A DNA stretch of 64,000 nt from Planctomycetaceae bacterium (GTDB taxonomy: Bacteria > Planctomycetota > Planctomycetia > Planctomycetales > Planctomycetaceae): NCBI GenBank assembly GCA_019636285.1, contig JAHBXV010000016.1, positions 62,001 through 126,000 of the forward strand, in the 5' to 3' direction. Under the pieces are notes generated by a model. The model saw nothing but the letters and a program-made list of their open reading frames with translations, made no database searches and was not told the DNA's origin. Positions within the stretch are counted from its first letter, which is position 1; every line of letters begins with the position of its first letter. A program made the position numbers and the translations under genes. Positions 28,032-37,132 of this stretch are shown here, one piece after another.

Positions 28032-29599
28032 TGTTCGCGGGCGTGACGGCATTAATGACGCGAAGCTTCCGGCTGGATGCCCGGCAGACGCCGACGCATT
28101 TGTTCCGGCTGGCATTCGTGGTCTTTATTTACTTTTCGCTACTGTCGGCCCAGGCGCAGGCCATGATGTTCGGCGCGCCGGGGCTGCGGTTCTTCCATTG
28201 GACGTGCCACGTCAATGCGGTCTTCCTCGCGCTGGCCGGGGTGAGCCTGTTTTCCACGGCGCTGACCGAGGAAAAGGAAGAGAACACGTTGGGGCTGTTA
28301 CGGATGACGGGCCTCAATCCCCTGGGGATCCTCCTGGGCAAGTCGACCAGCCGACTGGTGCAAGTGCTGCTGTTGCTGGCGGTACAGGTTCCCTTCACCT
28401 TCCTGTCGATCACGCTGGGCGGCATCACGATGGACCAGATCGTGGCGGCGTACGCGGCCTTGATTGCGTTCGCGATTCTGGTCGCCAACGTCGGTTTGTT
28501 GCATTCGGTCGTTTGCCGCAGCGGGGGGACGGCGGCCGGGATGACCTTCATGTGGTACATCCTGTACTGCTTCTGCTGGCCCATCGGCAATGGACTGATT
28601 CTGGAACTGAATGCACGCGGCGTGACGGCGACGACCCCGACGGGAAGCTGGCTGCTCGCGATCGCGGGCTGGATTCGGGACGCGAATGTTCACGCGGCGA
28701 TCGAAACGATCATGGTCACGGGGTTCGCGGATTCGCCGATTTCGTCGCAGGTGATCTCGAACACGGTGGTCGGCGCGATTTGCTTTCTGCTGTCGTGGAG
28801 TTTGTTCGATATTTTTACCCGCAACCTTGGGCCCACGATGCAGACCCGGGGGTTCGCACTCCGGCCGACGTCGCGGATCCGGTTTCTGTCACCGGGCCGT
28901 GCCTGGAAGGGGGGGCTGGTCTGGAAGGACTTTCACTTCATCGCCGGAGGCTGGCCACTGCAACTGGTCAAGCTTTTCCTGTACTTGGGGGCGTATCCGG
29001 CGATTGTCGCAGCCGACATGTATGCCAATTACGGAACCGCATTCTTTTCGGAGAGTCTGACGGCCGCATATCTGGTGGTCTTGTGCGTGGGGCTGGTCAT
29101 CGAGATCGCGCTGTTGTCCTCGAGGCTGTTTCACGATGAAGTCAAGGGCCAGACGATGTCGTCGCTTCTCATGTTGCCGCGTAGCGTCGCGGACATTGGT
29201 TATTCCAAGGCAGTGGGATGCCTGTTGTCGCTAGGGCCGGCGCTCGTCTGCCTGTTCGGATTGGGGCCCGTGCTGCCGGACGGAGCGCGGCTATTAGCGG
29301 AAGGACTGACACAACCCGGCGTCTGGGCAACCGTGCTGGGTCTCGTCATTTTTTTTCACCTGACGGCGCTATTGTCGCTGTTCGTGAAGTGGGGCGCGCT
29401 GCCGCTGGCGTTCTTCATCATGCTGGTTTCGACGTGGTGCTGCCCGGTCTTCGCGTTCGCGATCCTGGCGCTTATCGAAGCTGTCGGTGATGAAAGCCGA
29501 TTGATTGCCGTCCTGGGGATCTGGCTGGCCATCGCGATCGTCTCCTTCGTGTTTCACATGATGATTGGCGCGCGGCTGCAGGAAGTCGGCACGCAGTAG
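28031..29599 (+). CDS. ABC-2-like permease, first of a tandem pair
   Basis: A 522-residue polytopic protein. The N-terminal half carries LTEEKEENTLGLLRMTGLNP, the ABC-2 permease signature, and a second-half echo VKGQTMSSLLMLPRSVADI. About ten to twelve membrane segments. It begins on the last base of the ATPase stop. The next gene encodes a clear paralogue with matching opening (MFAGVTALMTRSFRLDAR against MFQGVTTLLERSLRTDAR), so the pair may form a heterodimeric membrane channel with one ATPase. Confidence 0.9.
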   Translation: MFAGVTALMTRSFRLDARQTPTHLFRLAFVVFIYFSLLSAQAQAMMFGAPGLRFFHWTCHVNAVFLALAGVSLFSTALTEEKEENTLGLLRMTGLNPLGILLGKSTSRLVQVLLLLAVQVPFTFLSITLGGITMDQIVAAYAALIAFAILVANVGLLHSVVCRSGGTAAGMTFMWYILYCFCWPIGNGLILELNARGVTATTPTGSWLLAIAGWIRDANVHAAIETIMVTGFADSPISSQVISNTVVGAICFLLSWSLFDIFTRNLGPTMQTRGFALRPTSRIRFLSPGRAWKGGLVWKDFHFIAGGWPLQLVKLFLYLGAYPAIVAADMYANYGTAFFSESLTAAYLVVLCVGLVIEIALLSSRLFHDEVKGQTMSSLLMLPRSVADIGYSKAVGCLLSLGPALVCLFGLGPVLPDGARLLAEGLTQPGVWATVLGLVIFFHLTALLSLFVKWGALPLAFFIMLVSTWCCPVFAFAILALIEAVGDESRLIAVLGIWLAIAIVSFVFHMMIGARLQEVGTQ

Positions 29600-29634
29600 A
29601 ACAGGTTTCGACGGGCATGACTGGCTGAGGGCAT

Positions 29635-29695
29635 GTAACCCGAAGCGTCAGCGAGGGTCTTCCGCATTCTCTCCCTCGCTGACGCTTCGGGTTAC
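29635..29695. repeat. Family A palindromic repeat, copy 3
   Basis: Near-perfect palindrome GTAACCCGAAGCGTCAGCGA to TCGCTGACGCTTCGGGTTAC. It sits between the two tandem permease genes and could attenuate or stabilise the transcript there. Confidence 0.85.
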
Positions 29696-29745
29696 TAAAG
29701 TGCCCGTGTCATGTCCGGTTTAGCAGACGCAGGGGTGCGCGGACG

Positions 29746-31263
29746 ATGTTTCAGGGTGTGACCACGCTGCTTGAGCGCTCGCTGCGGACCGACGCGCGGA
29801 CGTGGCCGACGCACGTCTTCCGTCTGACGTTTCTGCTGGTGACGTACGTTTGCCTCGCGCAGGCGCAGGAACAGGCGCGCTGGATCGGCGCGCCGGGCCT
29901 GTTTTTCTTCACGATGGTCAGCTTCGTGAACGCCTTCTTCATTGCCGTGGCGGGGGCAAGCTTTTTCTCGCAGGCGGTGACCGAGGAGAAAGAAGAAGAC
30001 ACGCTGGGACTGATGCTGCTGGCGGGGATCAGTCCGTTGGGGCTGCTCGTTGGAAAATCGATCGGGCGGCTGGCGCAGGTGGCGCTGCTGCTGGCCGTGC
30101 AATACCCGCTGATGCGGCTGTCGGTGACGCTGGGAGGCGTGCTACCGAATCAGCTCGCGGCGGTCTATGTGTCGCTGTTGTCGTTCACGATCCTGTTATC
30201 CGGAGTAGGACTCTTCGTCTCGGTGGTGTCGCAGCGTTCGCGCGACGCGTCGTTCCTGATGGGCGTGTTTCTGATGGCCTACTGGATCGTGCCGATGATC
30301 GCGATGGCGTACGGCTATCACCAGGCGCGAATCGCGGGTGACACGCCGTGGACGCTGGCATTTAAGGAATTTGGCTCTTGGTGCATCTTCTTCCGGATGA
30401 ATACGGTCCTGTCGACAGGATTTGGCGAGTCGATTCTCAGCGGTCAGGTGATCTCGAACGTGGCTGGGGGGCTGCTTGGGTTCGCGCTCGCATGGACTCT
30501 GTTTCCGTTTTTCGCGACTCGAGTGCCGACTGAATCGACCATCGGGGTCTGGATGCGCCGCCGGCGCTGGTTCACGGCCCCGCGACCGTGGAGCAATCCG
30601 TTCATCTGGAAAGACTATTACTTTTCGTTTGGCGGCGTGGGAGGGATTGTCTGGCGATTCGGGCTGTTTGCCGGGTTGTTCGTTCTATGCGCGGCGCTGA
30701 CGACGCTGGATCGCGGCCGGGTTGATCTGGAAGACGCGGCCGAGGTGGCCACGGGGTTCTTGTGCCTGGGGCTGGTCATCGACGCGGCCTATTGCGTGGC
30801 GCACGCGATTGCCGGCGAGGTTCGCGGACAGACGCTGAGCACGTTGATGATGCTGCCGCATTCCCCGGCGCGGATCATCTATAGCAAGCTGGCCGGGGCC
30901 CTGCTGGGGTGGCTGCCTGGGCTGGCATTGCTCGTGGTCGTGACGTTGCTGTTCGAGCGGACGAGTCGCAATCTGGGCGACTTGCTTGACGAAGAGGTTT
31001 TCTTCTGGCTGGTCGCGAACGCCCTGTGCGGAGTGCATCTGTCCGCGTTGTTAGCCACGTTCGTGCGGTGGGGGGCGGTGGCGTTCGGGCTGGGGACGCA
31101 GTTTCTGTCGATGTTTCTGGGCGTGATCATCATGGAGACCATGATCCGCGGCAGCGAGGAGGAGTTTATTCTGTTCGTCTGGACGCCGTGTCTTGTGTTC
31201 CTGATGATCGGCCTGAACGTCCTCTTGGTCGCGCGCTTTCAGAAGCTGGCCGAGCAGGGTTGA
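29746..31263 (+). CDS. ABC-2-like permease, second of a tandem pair
   Basis: A 505-residue paralogue of the permease at 28031. Shared blocks include the N-terminal TDARTWPTHVFRLTF, the signature VTEEKEEDTLGLMLLAGISP, and VRGQTLSTLMMLPHSPARI in the second half. About twelve membrane segments. It is the last gene of the long same-strand cluster. A likely ribosome site is not strong upstream of ATG 29746. Confidence 0.9.
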   Translation: MFQGVTTLLERSLRTDARTWPTHVFRLTFLLVTYVCLAQAQEQARWIGAPGLFFFTMVSFVNAFFIAVAGASFFSQAVTEEKEEDTLGLMLLAGISPLGLLVGKSIGRLAQVALLLAVQYPLMRLSVTLGGVLPNQLAAVYVSLLSFTILLSGVGLFVSVVSQRSRDASFLMGVFLMAYWIVPMIAMAYGYHQARIAGDTPWTLAFKEFGSWCIFFRMNTVLSTGFGESILSGQVISNVAGGLLGFALAWTLFPFFATRVPTESTIGVWMRRRRWFTAPRPWSNPFIWKDYYFSFGGVGGIVWRFGLFAGLFVLCAALTTLDRGRVDLEDAAEVATGFLCLGLVIDAAYCVAHAIAGEVRGQTLSTLMMLPHSPARIIYSKLAGALLGWLPGLALLVVVTLLFERTSRNLGDLLDEEVFFWLVANALCGVHLSALLATFVRWGAVAFGLGTQFLSMFLGVIIMETMIRGSEEEFILFVWTPCLVFLMIGLNVLLVARFQKLAEQG

Positions 31264-31323
31264 TGGGCCGCGTTTACGGTATTCCGAAGCAGCGCTCCGC
31301 GTTGCGTCGCGGCTAAGGGGCGG

Positions 31324-32481
31324 CTAAGGGTTCGGGACGCTGAGGAGCGGCTGCGATTGCGAGACTCGTTCCAGTCGCGAGGGGGCCGACGGGGCGCCAG
31401 CCGACATGGGAGGTTGTTCAAGGAAGGCGGCGATGCGGGTCGTCATTTCCTTGCGCTGTTCGATGGTTTGTCCGTCCGCGAGTTGAATCTGCATTTCCAG
31501 GAAGCGGTCGATCTGGGAATCGAGCGGCATTCCGGTGCGCGGGTCGATGCGGCTGAGGCCGGAGACTTGTCCGCCGCGGACCAGCACCTGCATGTCGCTG
31601 GCGCCGATCGGGCGAATGGGCTGCGTCCCCGGCTGAATCGTTCCCATGATGGCGATTTTCGTGGCGTCCGGGGCGATGTCCTGAACGAGGCAGCGCGAAT
31701 TGATTTCGATGGGAACCGGCTGCGAGATCCGCTGAGCGGGCAATTCCCAGCCGCTGCCGACCTGAATCCGCGCAGCGTCGCCAATCGGGAGCAGGCCGAT
31801 GCTGCCGTCGACAAAATTCGCGACGCCATCCGGCCCGTGGTCGGCGAGCAATTGCGCCTGCAAACCGGTTCGAAGGCTTTCGGGAACATGCAGGGCACAG
31901 CGGCCGACGAATTCCTCGAAGCCTTCCAGCCGGGTGACCCGGTTGTCGGCCCCGAGCCAGAAGGAAAAGCCGTTGCCCGCGAGCCCCGCGTAACCGGCGA
32001 CTTCCGGCGGCAGGCTGCTGGGGGGATAGTCGGAGGAGAACTCGATCTTCTGTCCGTCAATTTCCTGAGCGTAGCGGACTCGCTGATATTGGACGCCGAT
32101 CTGCCGGTCGGTGCCTCGTTCCGCGAGAACCGACAAGGCCAGAAGCAATTCGAGGTGCGTGGTCGAGACCGAGACCTGCCCGTTGATTAACTGCGTCAGC
32201 CGCTGGTCGACAGTTTTTGAAAGCGGAAACCGATTGCCGACTCGCAGCGCGAGCTTGAGCGATGATTCGTTGGACCCCGCGAATGTGCCGGAGGCGGCGG
32301 GAGCAGCGGGTTCGCCAGCCGACGAGTTCGGCGCATTGGGCGATGCGCCGCCTTCCTCTTCGGCGGCGAAGAACTCTTCATCCCACGCTTCTTCTGTACT
32401 GCTGCTGAAGGCATTGCAGCCCGTCAGCGCGATGAGCAGCAGCAGTCCCAGCCAGCGAGGACCGACGGTCGTCCCTGCCAT
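31324..32481 (-). CDS. DUF6263-like lipoprotein
   Basis: A 385-residue protein with a lipoprotein signal (MAGTTVGPRWLGLLLLIALTGC, lipobox LTGC near residue 19-22 given the start at 32481). A low-complexity acidic and alanine/proline-rich stretch follows, then a globular region beginning LKLALRVGNRFPLSKTVDQR, reminiscent of DUF6263 proteins. The function is unknown. It is convergent with the end of the ABC cluster and divergent from fliO. The family name is tentative; the lipoprotein assignment is firm. Confidence 0.78.
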   Translation of the reverse strand: MAGTTVGPRWLGLLLLIALTGCNAFSSSTEEAWDEEFFAAEEEGGASPNAPNSSAGEPAAPAASGTFAGSNESSLKLALRVGNRFPLSKTVDQRLTQLINGQVSVSTTHLELLLALSVLAERGTDRQIGVQYQRVRYAQEIDGQKIEFSSDYPPSSLPPEVAGYAGLAGNGFSFWLGADNRVTRLEGFEEFVGRCALHVPESLRTGLQAQLLADHGPDGVANFVDGSIGLLPIGDAARIQVGSGWELPAQRISQPVPIEINSRCLVQDIAPDATKIAIMGTIQPGTQPIRPIGASDMQVLVRGGQVSGLSRIDPRTGMPLDSQIDRFLEMQIQLADGQTIEQRKEMTTRIAAFLEQPPMSAGAPSAPSRLERVSQSQPLLSVPNP

Positions 32482-32839
32482 GTCACATGACCTTCCCTGG
32501 TGTTCAAGCGGGGCCATTGCGGTCTGGATCATTGCGGACCGGCTCCCTGGCTCCATTCGGCTTTTAGCAACCGGCAGAGTCCGCGCGAAGACGAATCCCG
32601 GTCGCGTGGATTTGGCAAGGAGAAATATCATTTGGAGTGGCACGTCCTGAAGGCTTCGCGAAAGGGCGTGGAGTCGATCATCCGCCACGCCCCTCGAAGA
32701 CTCATGGCGTGCCACTCTTTACAGGTGCACTCGCAAACCGCTCTTGTCGAAATCCCGCCTGGGAAGGTATGACCCGCCGTCAATCGGCAGAAGTTGCCGG
32801 TTTTGGAGTCATTTTTTGCCGCAGGAATTGGGGTCGGTC
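32482..32839. other. Divergent region before the flagellar gate genes, with family B repeat
   Basis: About 360 bases between the divergent lipoprotein gene and fliO. A family B palindrome occupies 32635-32717 (GAGTGGCACGTCCTGAAGGC to GGCGTGCCACTC). Promoters for both directions should lie here, but no sigma-factor box could be called with confidence. Confidence 0.6.
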
Positions 32840-33442
32840 GTGACCGCGCCGCAAGGTCTCGTCGCCGTGCTGATCCTGGTTGTCGCGACCGGCGTGGTTC
32901 GCGGGCAGGACGATCGTGATCCGTTCCGTTCGCAGGCTCCACAGCGCATGACGGTCGATTCGTCGTCCGCGCGTCCCTTGCCGGCCCGCCCCGAAGGCCT
33001 GACCTCCCGCCAGCCTCGCGAGGCTTCCACCCCCGTTTCGATGGGGACCTTGTGGCCGACGCTGGTGACGTGCGGACTGTTCCTGGTTGTCTTCGGCGGG
33101 TGCTCGTGGTGGATTCGCAGACACGGACCGGCGCGGCTGCGCCCGTTGCCAGGCGAGGTGCTGGAAGTGCTCGGTCGGCGGAGCCTCGAGCCGCGGGTCA
33201 ATCTGCACCTGGTCCGTTGCGGCCAGAGAATATTGGTGCTGGGAGCGGGGCCGGATGGCGTGCGGACGCTGTCGGAGATCACTGACCCGGTCGAGGTCGA
33301 TCTTCTGTCGGGAGCCTGTCTTCGCAAGCCGGAGGGAGGCGAAACGCCGGGCGAGTTCGCGATGTCGTTGCGCCGCTCGGTCCTGGGGACTCGGGGCGCG
33401 ACCGCCGAGGCACGTAGCGGGAGACCCGAACGTGCGGCATGA
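32840..33442 (+). CDS. fliO: Flagellar biosynthesis protein FliO
   Basis: A 200-residue FliO-like protein from a GTG at 32840: a signal-like segment ([17 protein letters not shown]), a polar linker, a membrane helix ([22 protein letters not shown]), then the conserved cytoplasmic part [20 protein letters not shown] and [21 protein letters not shown]. FliO assists assembly of the FliP ring of the flagellar type III export gate. The following fliP start overlaps its stop region. Sequence is weakly conserved in this family, so identification relies on both motif and position before fliP. Confidence 0.85.
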   Translation: MTAPQGLVAVLILVVATGVVRGQDDRDPFRSQAPQRMTVDSSSARPLPARPEGLTSRQPREASTPVSMGTLWPTLVTCGLFLVVFGGCSWWIRRHGPARLRPLPGEVLEVLGRRSLEPRVNLHLVRCGQRILVLGAGPDGVRTLSEITDPVEVDLLSGACLRKPEGGETPGEFAMSLRRSVLGTRGATAEARSGRPERAA

Positions 33443-34409
33443 TCGTCTGCTCCGAATTCACAATTCAGCCGTCGTTCGGCGGATGTTGGTCTGGCTGCTG
33501 GTGCCACTCTTTGTGTTGGCGGCCGGGGCGGATGCCGACGCTCAACCGGGCACGCGGATGACCGCCAACCAGGCGGTGGATGCGGTGCCATTCACGCCGC
33601 CGGCGCGGCCGGTGCCGATGAATGACCAGGCACGGCCCCTGGTCCCGCCGACGAGCGCCCCCAACAGCCTGGGGATTCCCAGCGGGATGGATGTCAGCAG
33701 TTGGACGTCGCCGTCCGGGCTGACGTCATCGCTGAAGATCATGTTGCTGATGACGGTGCTGACGCTGGCACCGTCGATTCTGATGATGACCACCAGCTTC
33801 GTGCGATTCATCATCGTGTTTGGGCTGCTGCGACAGGCGTTGGGGACGCAACAGTTGCCGCCCAACCAGGTGCTGACATCGCTGGCGCTATTTCTGACCT
33901 TCCTGGTGATGAGCCCGGTATGGCAGGAGAGCTACGAAGCGGGCATTCGGCCGTTCACCAGCCCCGAACCGGGAGAGCCGGTGCTGAGCGAAGCGGAAGC
34001 GTTTCGCCGAGCCGTCCAGCCACTCCGTAAATTCATGGCCGACCAGATCGACCTCGCCGACAATGGTGACGCGGTCTGGATGTTTCTCGACTATCTACGT
34101 CCGCCGGCAGACAGTCCTCGCGCCGCGACGTGGGTAGAACCCAAAAGTTATGACGACGTCCCGCTGGCGGCGCTGGCGCCGGCCTACATGCTGAGCGAAC
34201 TGAAGGTGGCCTTTTTGATCGGGTTCCAGATCTTTCTGCCGTTCGTGATTATCGACATGGTGATTTCATCGATCCTCATCAGCATGGGGATGATGATGCT
34301 CCCTCCCGTCATGATTTCGCTGCCGTTTAAGCTGTTGCTGTTCGTCCTGATGGATGGCTGGTTCCTCACCGTGGGGATGCTGCTGACGAGTGTGCGGCCG
34401 CCGTTGTGA
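33432..34409 (+). CDS. fliP: Flagellar export gate protein FliP
   Basis: A 325-residue FliP. The core is unmistakable: [20 protein letters not shown], then [38 protein letters not shown] and the C-terminal [12 protein letters not shown]. FliP forms the pentamer at the heart of the export gate. It carries an N-terminal signal peptide (18-38) and a proline-rich extension up to about residue 98, longer than in many bacteria. GTG 33432 overlaps the fliO stop; ATG 33483 (MLVWLLVP) is an alternative start that still keeps the signal peptide. Confidence 0.96.
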   Translation: MRHDRLLRIHNSAVVRRMLVWLLVPLFVLAAGADADAQPGTRMTANQAVDAVPFTPPARPVPMNDQARPLVPPTSAPNSLGIPSGMDVSSWTSPSGLTSSLKIMLLMTVLTLAPSILMMTTSFVRFIIVFGLLRQALGTQQLPPNQVLTSLALFLTFLVMSPVWQESYEAGIRPFTSPEPGEPVLSEAEAFRRAVQPLRKFMADQIDLADNGDAVWMFLDYLRPPADSPRAATWVEPKSYDDVPLAALAPAYMLSELKVAFLIGFQIFLPFVIIDMVISSILISMGMMMLPPVMISLPFKLLLFVLMDGWFLTVGMLLTSVRPPL

Positions 34410-34453
34410 CGGCTTCCTCGGATCCGTGATTTGTCAAAGTTAAGGATACGCGT

Positions 34454-34577
34454 GGGTGGTACGCCCTGAAGGCTTTGCGAAAGGGCATGGAGATGGCTCA
34501 TTCGCCACGCCCTTCGGAGACTCAGGGCGTGCCACCCCATTGTTAATGGCACACTGGCACAGCCAGTGGCACCCGAA
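34454..34577. repeat. Family B copy 3 and family C copy between fliP and fliQ
   Basis: 34454-34537 is a family B palindrome (GGGTGGTACGCCCTGAAGGC to GGGCGTGCCACCC). Directly after it, 34548-34577 is a family C unit (CACTGGCACAGCCAGTGGCA). Together they fill most of the 204-base gap before fliQ in what would otherwise be a tight operon. Confidence 0.85.
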
Positions 34578-34613
34578 GATGAAGCCGTGACAAAACTTTG
34601 GGAGAGAGTCTTC

Positions 34614-34880
34614 GTGACCGTGGATCTAGCCGTCGAACTGTGTCGTAACGCAGTGCTGCTAGGACTGCTCATTGCGCTGCCGGTGCTGGCGGCGGCGATG
34701 CTGGTGGGCCTGGTGGTCAGCATCGGTCAGGCCGTGACGCAGTTACAGGAGCAGACGATCAGCTTTGTTCCCAAGCTGGTGGCGATGGTCGTGGTGACGA
34801 TTTTCGCGTTGCCGTGGGCATTCAACCTGTTGATCGACTACGCCCGCGATTTGTTCCAGAGCATCACGATCGGTCCCTAG
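34614..34880 (+). CDS. fliQ: Flagellar export gate protein FliQ
   Basis: An 88-residue FliQ, matching the usual length of about 89. Two membrane helices: NAVLLGLLIALPVLAAAMLVGL and LVAMVVVTIFALPWAFNLL, with the family motif VSIGQAVTQLQEQTISFVPK between them. The GTG at 34614 is chosen because GGGAGAG lies eight bases upstream and the length fits; a longer frame starting in the repeat at 34566 adds sixteen residues that translate repeat sequence. Confidence 0.95.
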   Translation: MTVDLAVELCRNAVLLGLLIALPVLAAAMLVGLVVSIGQAVTQLQEQTISFVPKLVAMVVVTIFALPWAFNLLIDYARDLFQSITIGP

Positions 34881-34899
34881 CGCTCCGTCATGTTAAAGA

Positions 34900-34980
34900 T
34901 TGTGTGCCACTGGCTTTGCCAGTGCATCCTTTCGTGGGTGAAAGGCTTAAGACGCACTGGCGGAGCCAGTGGCACACGAA
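34900..34980. repeat. Family C pair between fliQ and fliR
   Basis: An inverted copy (TGTGCCACTGGCTTTGCCAGTGCA, about 34902-34925) and a direct copy (GCACTGGCGGAGCCAGTGGC, about 34953-34974). After the direct copy the sequence GAA-CAT-CAAGCC-CTGACAAAAC closely matches that after the copy before fliQ, so the repeat unit extends further than the palindrome. Confidence 0.8.
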
Positions 34981-35031
34981 CATCAAGCCCTGACAAAACA
35001 CTGGCACGAGATCTTAGGAACGGAATTCCCC

Positions 35032-36027
35032 GTGGACTGGCTGGCCGGCGCGACAGCATTTGACAGCCTCGTCGAATGGTCCTGGTCCAGCCTGTTGGCC
35101 GGGGCTCTGGCCCAGTTCGCGACGTTCGTGCTGGTGCTGTTGCGCCTGGGGGGGCTATTCCTGCTGGGGCCCGTGTTCGGGCATGCGACGGTTCCCGTCA
35201 ACATTCGAGCCCTGCTCGCCGTCACGCTGGCGCTTCTGCTGACGCCGCTCGTTCATGAGCAATCCAGGCGGGGGTTCGACCTCTTGGACCAGAACGGCGA
35301 CGGCCGGTTGGCCCGCCATGAAATTCCAGCGGGGTTGGAATCCGAATTTGATCGGCTGCTGCTGGCCGCGCACCGTCCGCGGGATGGGCAGTTACTTCCC
35401 GAAGATTACCGGAGCGAATCGCGCTGGCCGGCGAATCTGGGCGAGTTTGTGGTCGTGGGAGTGCTCGAATTGTGCCTGGGAGTGCTGTTGTCGCTGGGGG
35501 TGACGATCGTGCTGTCGGGATTGCAGACCGCGGGCCAGGTGATTGATCAGCAGGCGGGTTTCGGGCTGGGCCAGGTTTTTAACCCCGACTTTGGCGGAGG
35601 GGGGGCAACGGCCGGGCCGCTGCTCTACATGCAGGGGCTGGCGATCTTCCTGATTCTGGTTCCGCTGGGGGGGCATCTGCAGATGCTGCGGATCGTCATG
35701 GAGACGTTTCAGACGCTGCCGCCGGGCCGGGCTCTGGTGAGCCTCTCGGCGATCGAATTGCTGTCGGGACTGGTGCAACAGTCGCTGCTGCTGGCGATTC
35801 GCGTGGCGGCACCGCTGCTGGTGATTATGTCGCTGACCGACATGCTGATGGGTTTTCTGGGTCATAGCGTGCCGCAGATCAATATTCAGGCGGTGGGCTT
35901 CACGGTGCGCGCGGTCTCGGGGGTCTCGCTGCTGGTGGTGACGGTCACGACCGTTCCGGATGTTTTGGCCGAGACGTTGCCGGGACTTCTGGAGACCTGG
36001 CGGACGGCACTGGTGTTGCCGCCATAG
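35032..36027 (+). CDS. fliR: Flagellar export gate protein FliR with inserted EF-hand
   Basis: A 331-residue FliR. Membrane helices at about 19-48, 58-74, 138-165 and further segments toward the C-terminus match the family; GQVIDQQAGFGLGQVFNPDF is the conserved FliR block. Between the second and third helices is an insertion of about 55 residues with a canonical EF-hand loop DQNGDGRLARHE (86-97: D86, N88, D90, E97) and a degenerate second loop HRPRDGQLLPED (114-125). Ordinary FliR lacks this. GTG 35032 is preferred (AGGAACGG upstream); GTG 34969 would add 21 residues derived from the repeat. Confidence 0.92.
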   Translation: MDWLAGATAFDSLVEWSWSSLLAGALAQFATFVLVLLRLGGLFLLGPVFGHATVPVNIRALLAVTLALLLTPLVHEQSRRGFDLLDQNGDGRLARHEIPAGLESEFDRLLLAAHRPRDGQLLPEDYRSESRWPANLGEFVVVGVLELCLGVLLSLGVTIVLSGLQTAGQVIDQQAGFGLGQVFNPDFGGGGATAGPLLYMQGLAIFLILVPLGGHLQMLRIVMETFQTLPPGRALVSLSAIELLSGLVQQSLLLAIRVAAPLLVIMSLTDMLMGFLGHSVPQINIQAVGFTVRAVSGVSLLVVTVTTVPDVLAETLPGLLETWRTALVLPP

Positions 36028-36052
36028 TTCGACACATAGTCGCTGATGGGCG

Positions 36053-37132
36053 ATGGCTGACGACGATTCTGGTGAAAAGTCCGAAGACCCGACAGATCGC
36101 CGCCGCGAGAAGGCGCGCGAGCAGGGGAACATTGCGCGCAGCACCGATCTGAACGTGGCGGCGGTGACGCTGGCCTCGATCGGCGCGCTGTGGTTCAGCG
36201 GCAATACGGCCGCGCAGATGCTGGCGGGGACGATGGCGGACGGGCTGGGGGGCGATCCGTGGATCGTGCCGGATGCCGCGCTTATCTGGCGGACATTCCA
36301 GCAGCACGCATTGAACGCGGGGGGGGCCGTGCTGCCCGTGATTCTCTTGATTGCCCTGGGGGCGGTCGCCGTCAATTTGGCACAAGTCGGCTTTCTCTGG
36401 GCTCCCGACGTCCTGCTGCCGAAATTCGAGCGGCTGAGTCCCTGGCAGGGGATTCAGCGGATTGTTTCGATGCAGGCATTGGTCAAGCTGGGAAACAGCC
36501 TTGGCAAACTGACGATTCTGACGGTCGTCGGCGTGTTCTATTTCTGGCACAAGCTGCCGGCCTTTCAGGGGCTGACGCACCTGGATGGCATGCAGATTCT
36601 GATCGAGACAGGTTGGGCGTGGATTGAACTGGGCTTCTATCTGGCGCTGGCGCTCTTAGGGCTGGCGGCGTTCGACTATGGCTTTCAGTATTGGAAGCAC
36701 GAGCAGGATCTGAAGATGACGCGGCAGGAAGTCCGCGAGGAAATGAAGGACATGGAAGGGGATCCGCACACCCGCATGCGGCGGCGCGAGGCCCATCGCA
36801 AGCTGACGGAAGGGCGGCAGCTCCAATCGGTGAAGACGGCGGATGTCGTTATCACCAACCCCACTCACTACGCGGTGGCAATCAAGTACGATCCTAAAAC
36901 GATGTCGGCACCGACCGTGGTCGCGAAAGGAGCCGATGAACTCGCGCTCCAGATTCGGCGGCTGGCCAACGAGCATGGCGTGCCAATCATCGAACGCAAG
37001 GCGCTGGCTCAGAAACTCTATAAGACGGTCAAAGTGGGCCACTCGGTTCCGCCGGACCTGTATGACGTGTTCGTCGAGATTCTCGCGTACATCTATAAGA
37101 TCACGGGTCGTGAGCCGCCCATGGTGGCGTGA
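36053..37132 (+). CDS. flhB: Flagellar export switch protein FlhB
   Basis: A 359-residue FlhB. The N-terminus EKSEDPTDRRREKAREQGNI (8-27) is the family opening, four membrane helices follow, and the cytoplasmic domain has the self-cleavage motif NPTH (269-272) within VVITNPTHYAVAIKYD. FlhB switches export specificity from rod/hook to filament substrates. It starts 26 bases after fliR and closes the gate operon; flhA is not in the window. Confidence 0.97.
   Translation: MADDDSGEKSEDPTDRRREKAREQGNIARSTDLNVAAVTLASIGALWFSGNTAAQMLAGTMADGLGGDPWIVPDAALIWRTFQQHALNAGGAVLPVILLIALGAVAVNLAQVGFLWAPDVLLPKFERLSPWQGIQRIVSMQALVKLGNSLGKLTILTVVGVFYFWHKLPAFQGLTHLDGMQILIETGWAWIELGFYLALALLGLAAFDYGFQYWKHEQDLKMTRQEVREEMKDMEGDPHTRMRRREAHRKLTEGRQLQSVKTADVVITNPTHYAVAIKYDPKTMSAPTVVAKGADELALQIRRLANEHGVPIIERKALAQKLYKTVKVGHSVPPDLYDVFVEILAYIYKITGREPPMVA

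Noticed and set aside
31357-32190. 277-residue plus-strand frame
   Set aside because: Antisense to the lipoprotein gene, which has a proper lipobox and globular composition.
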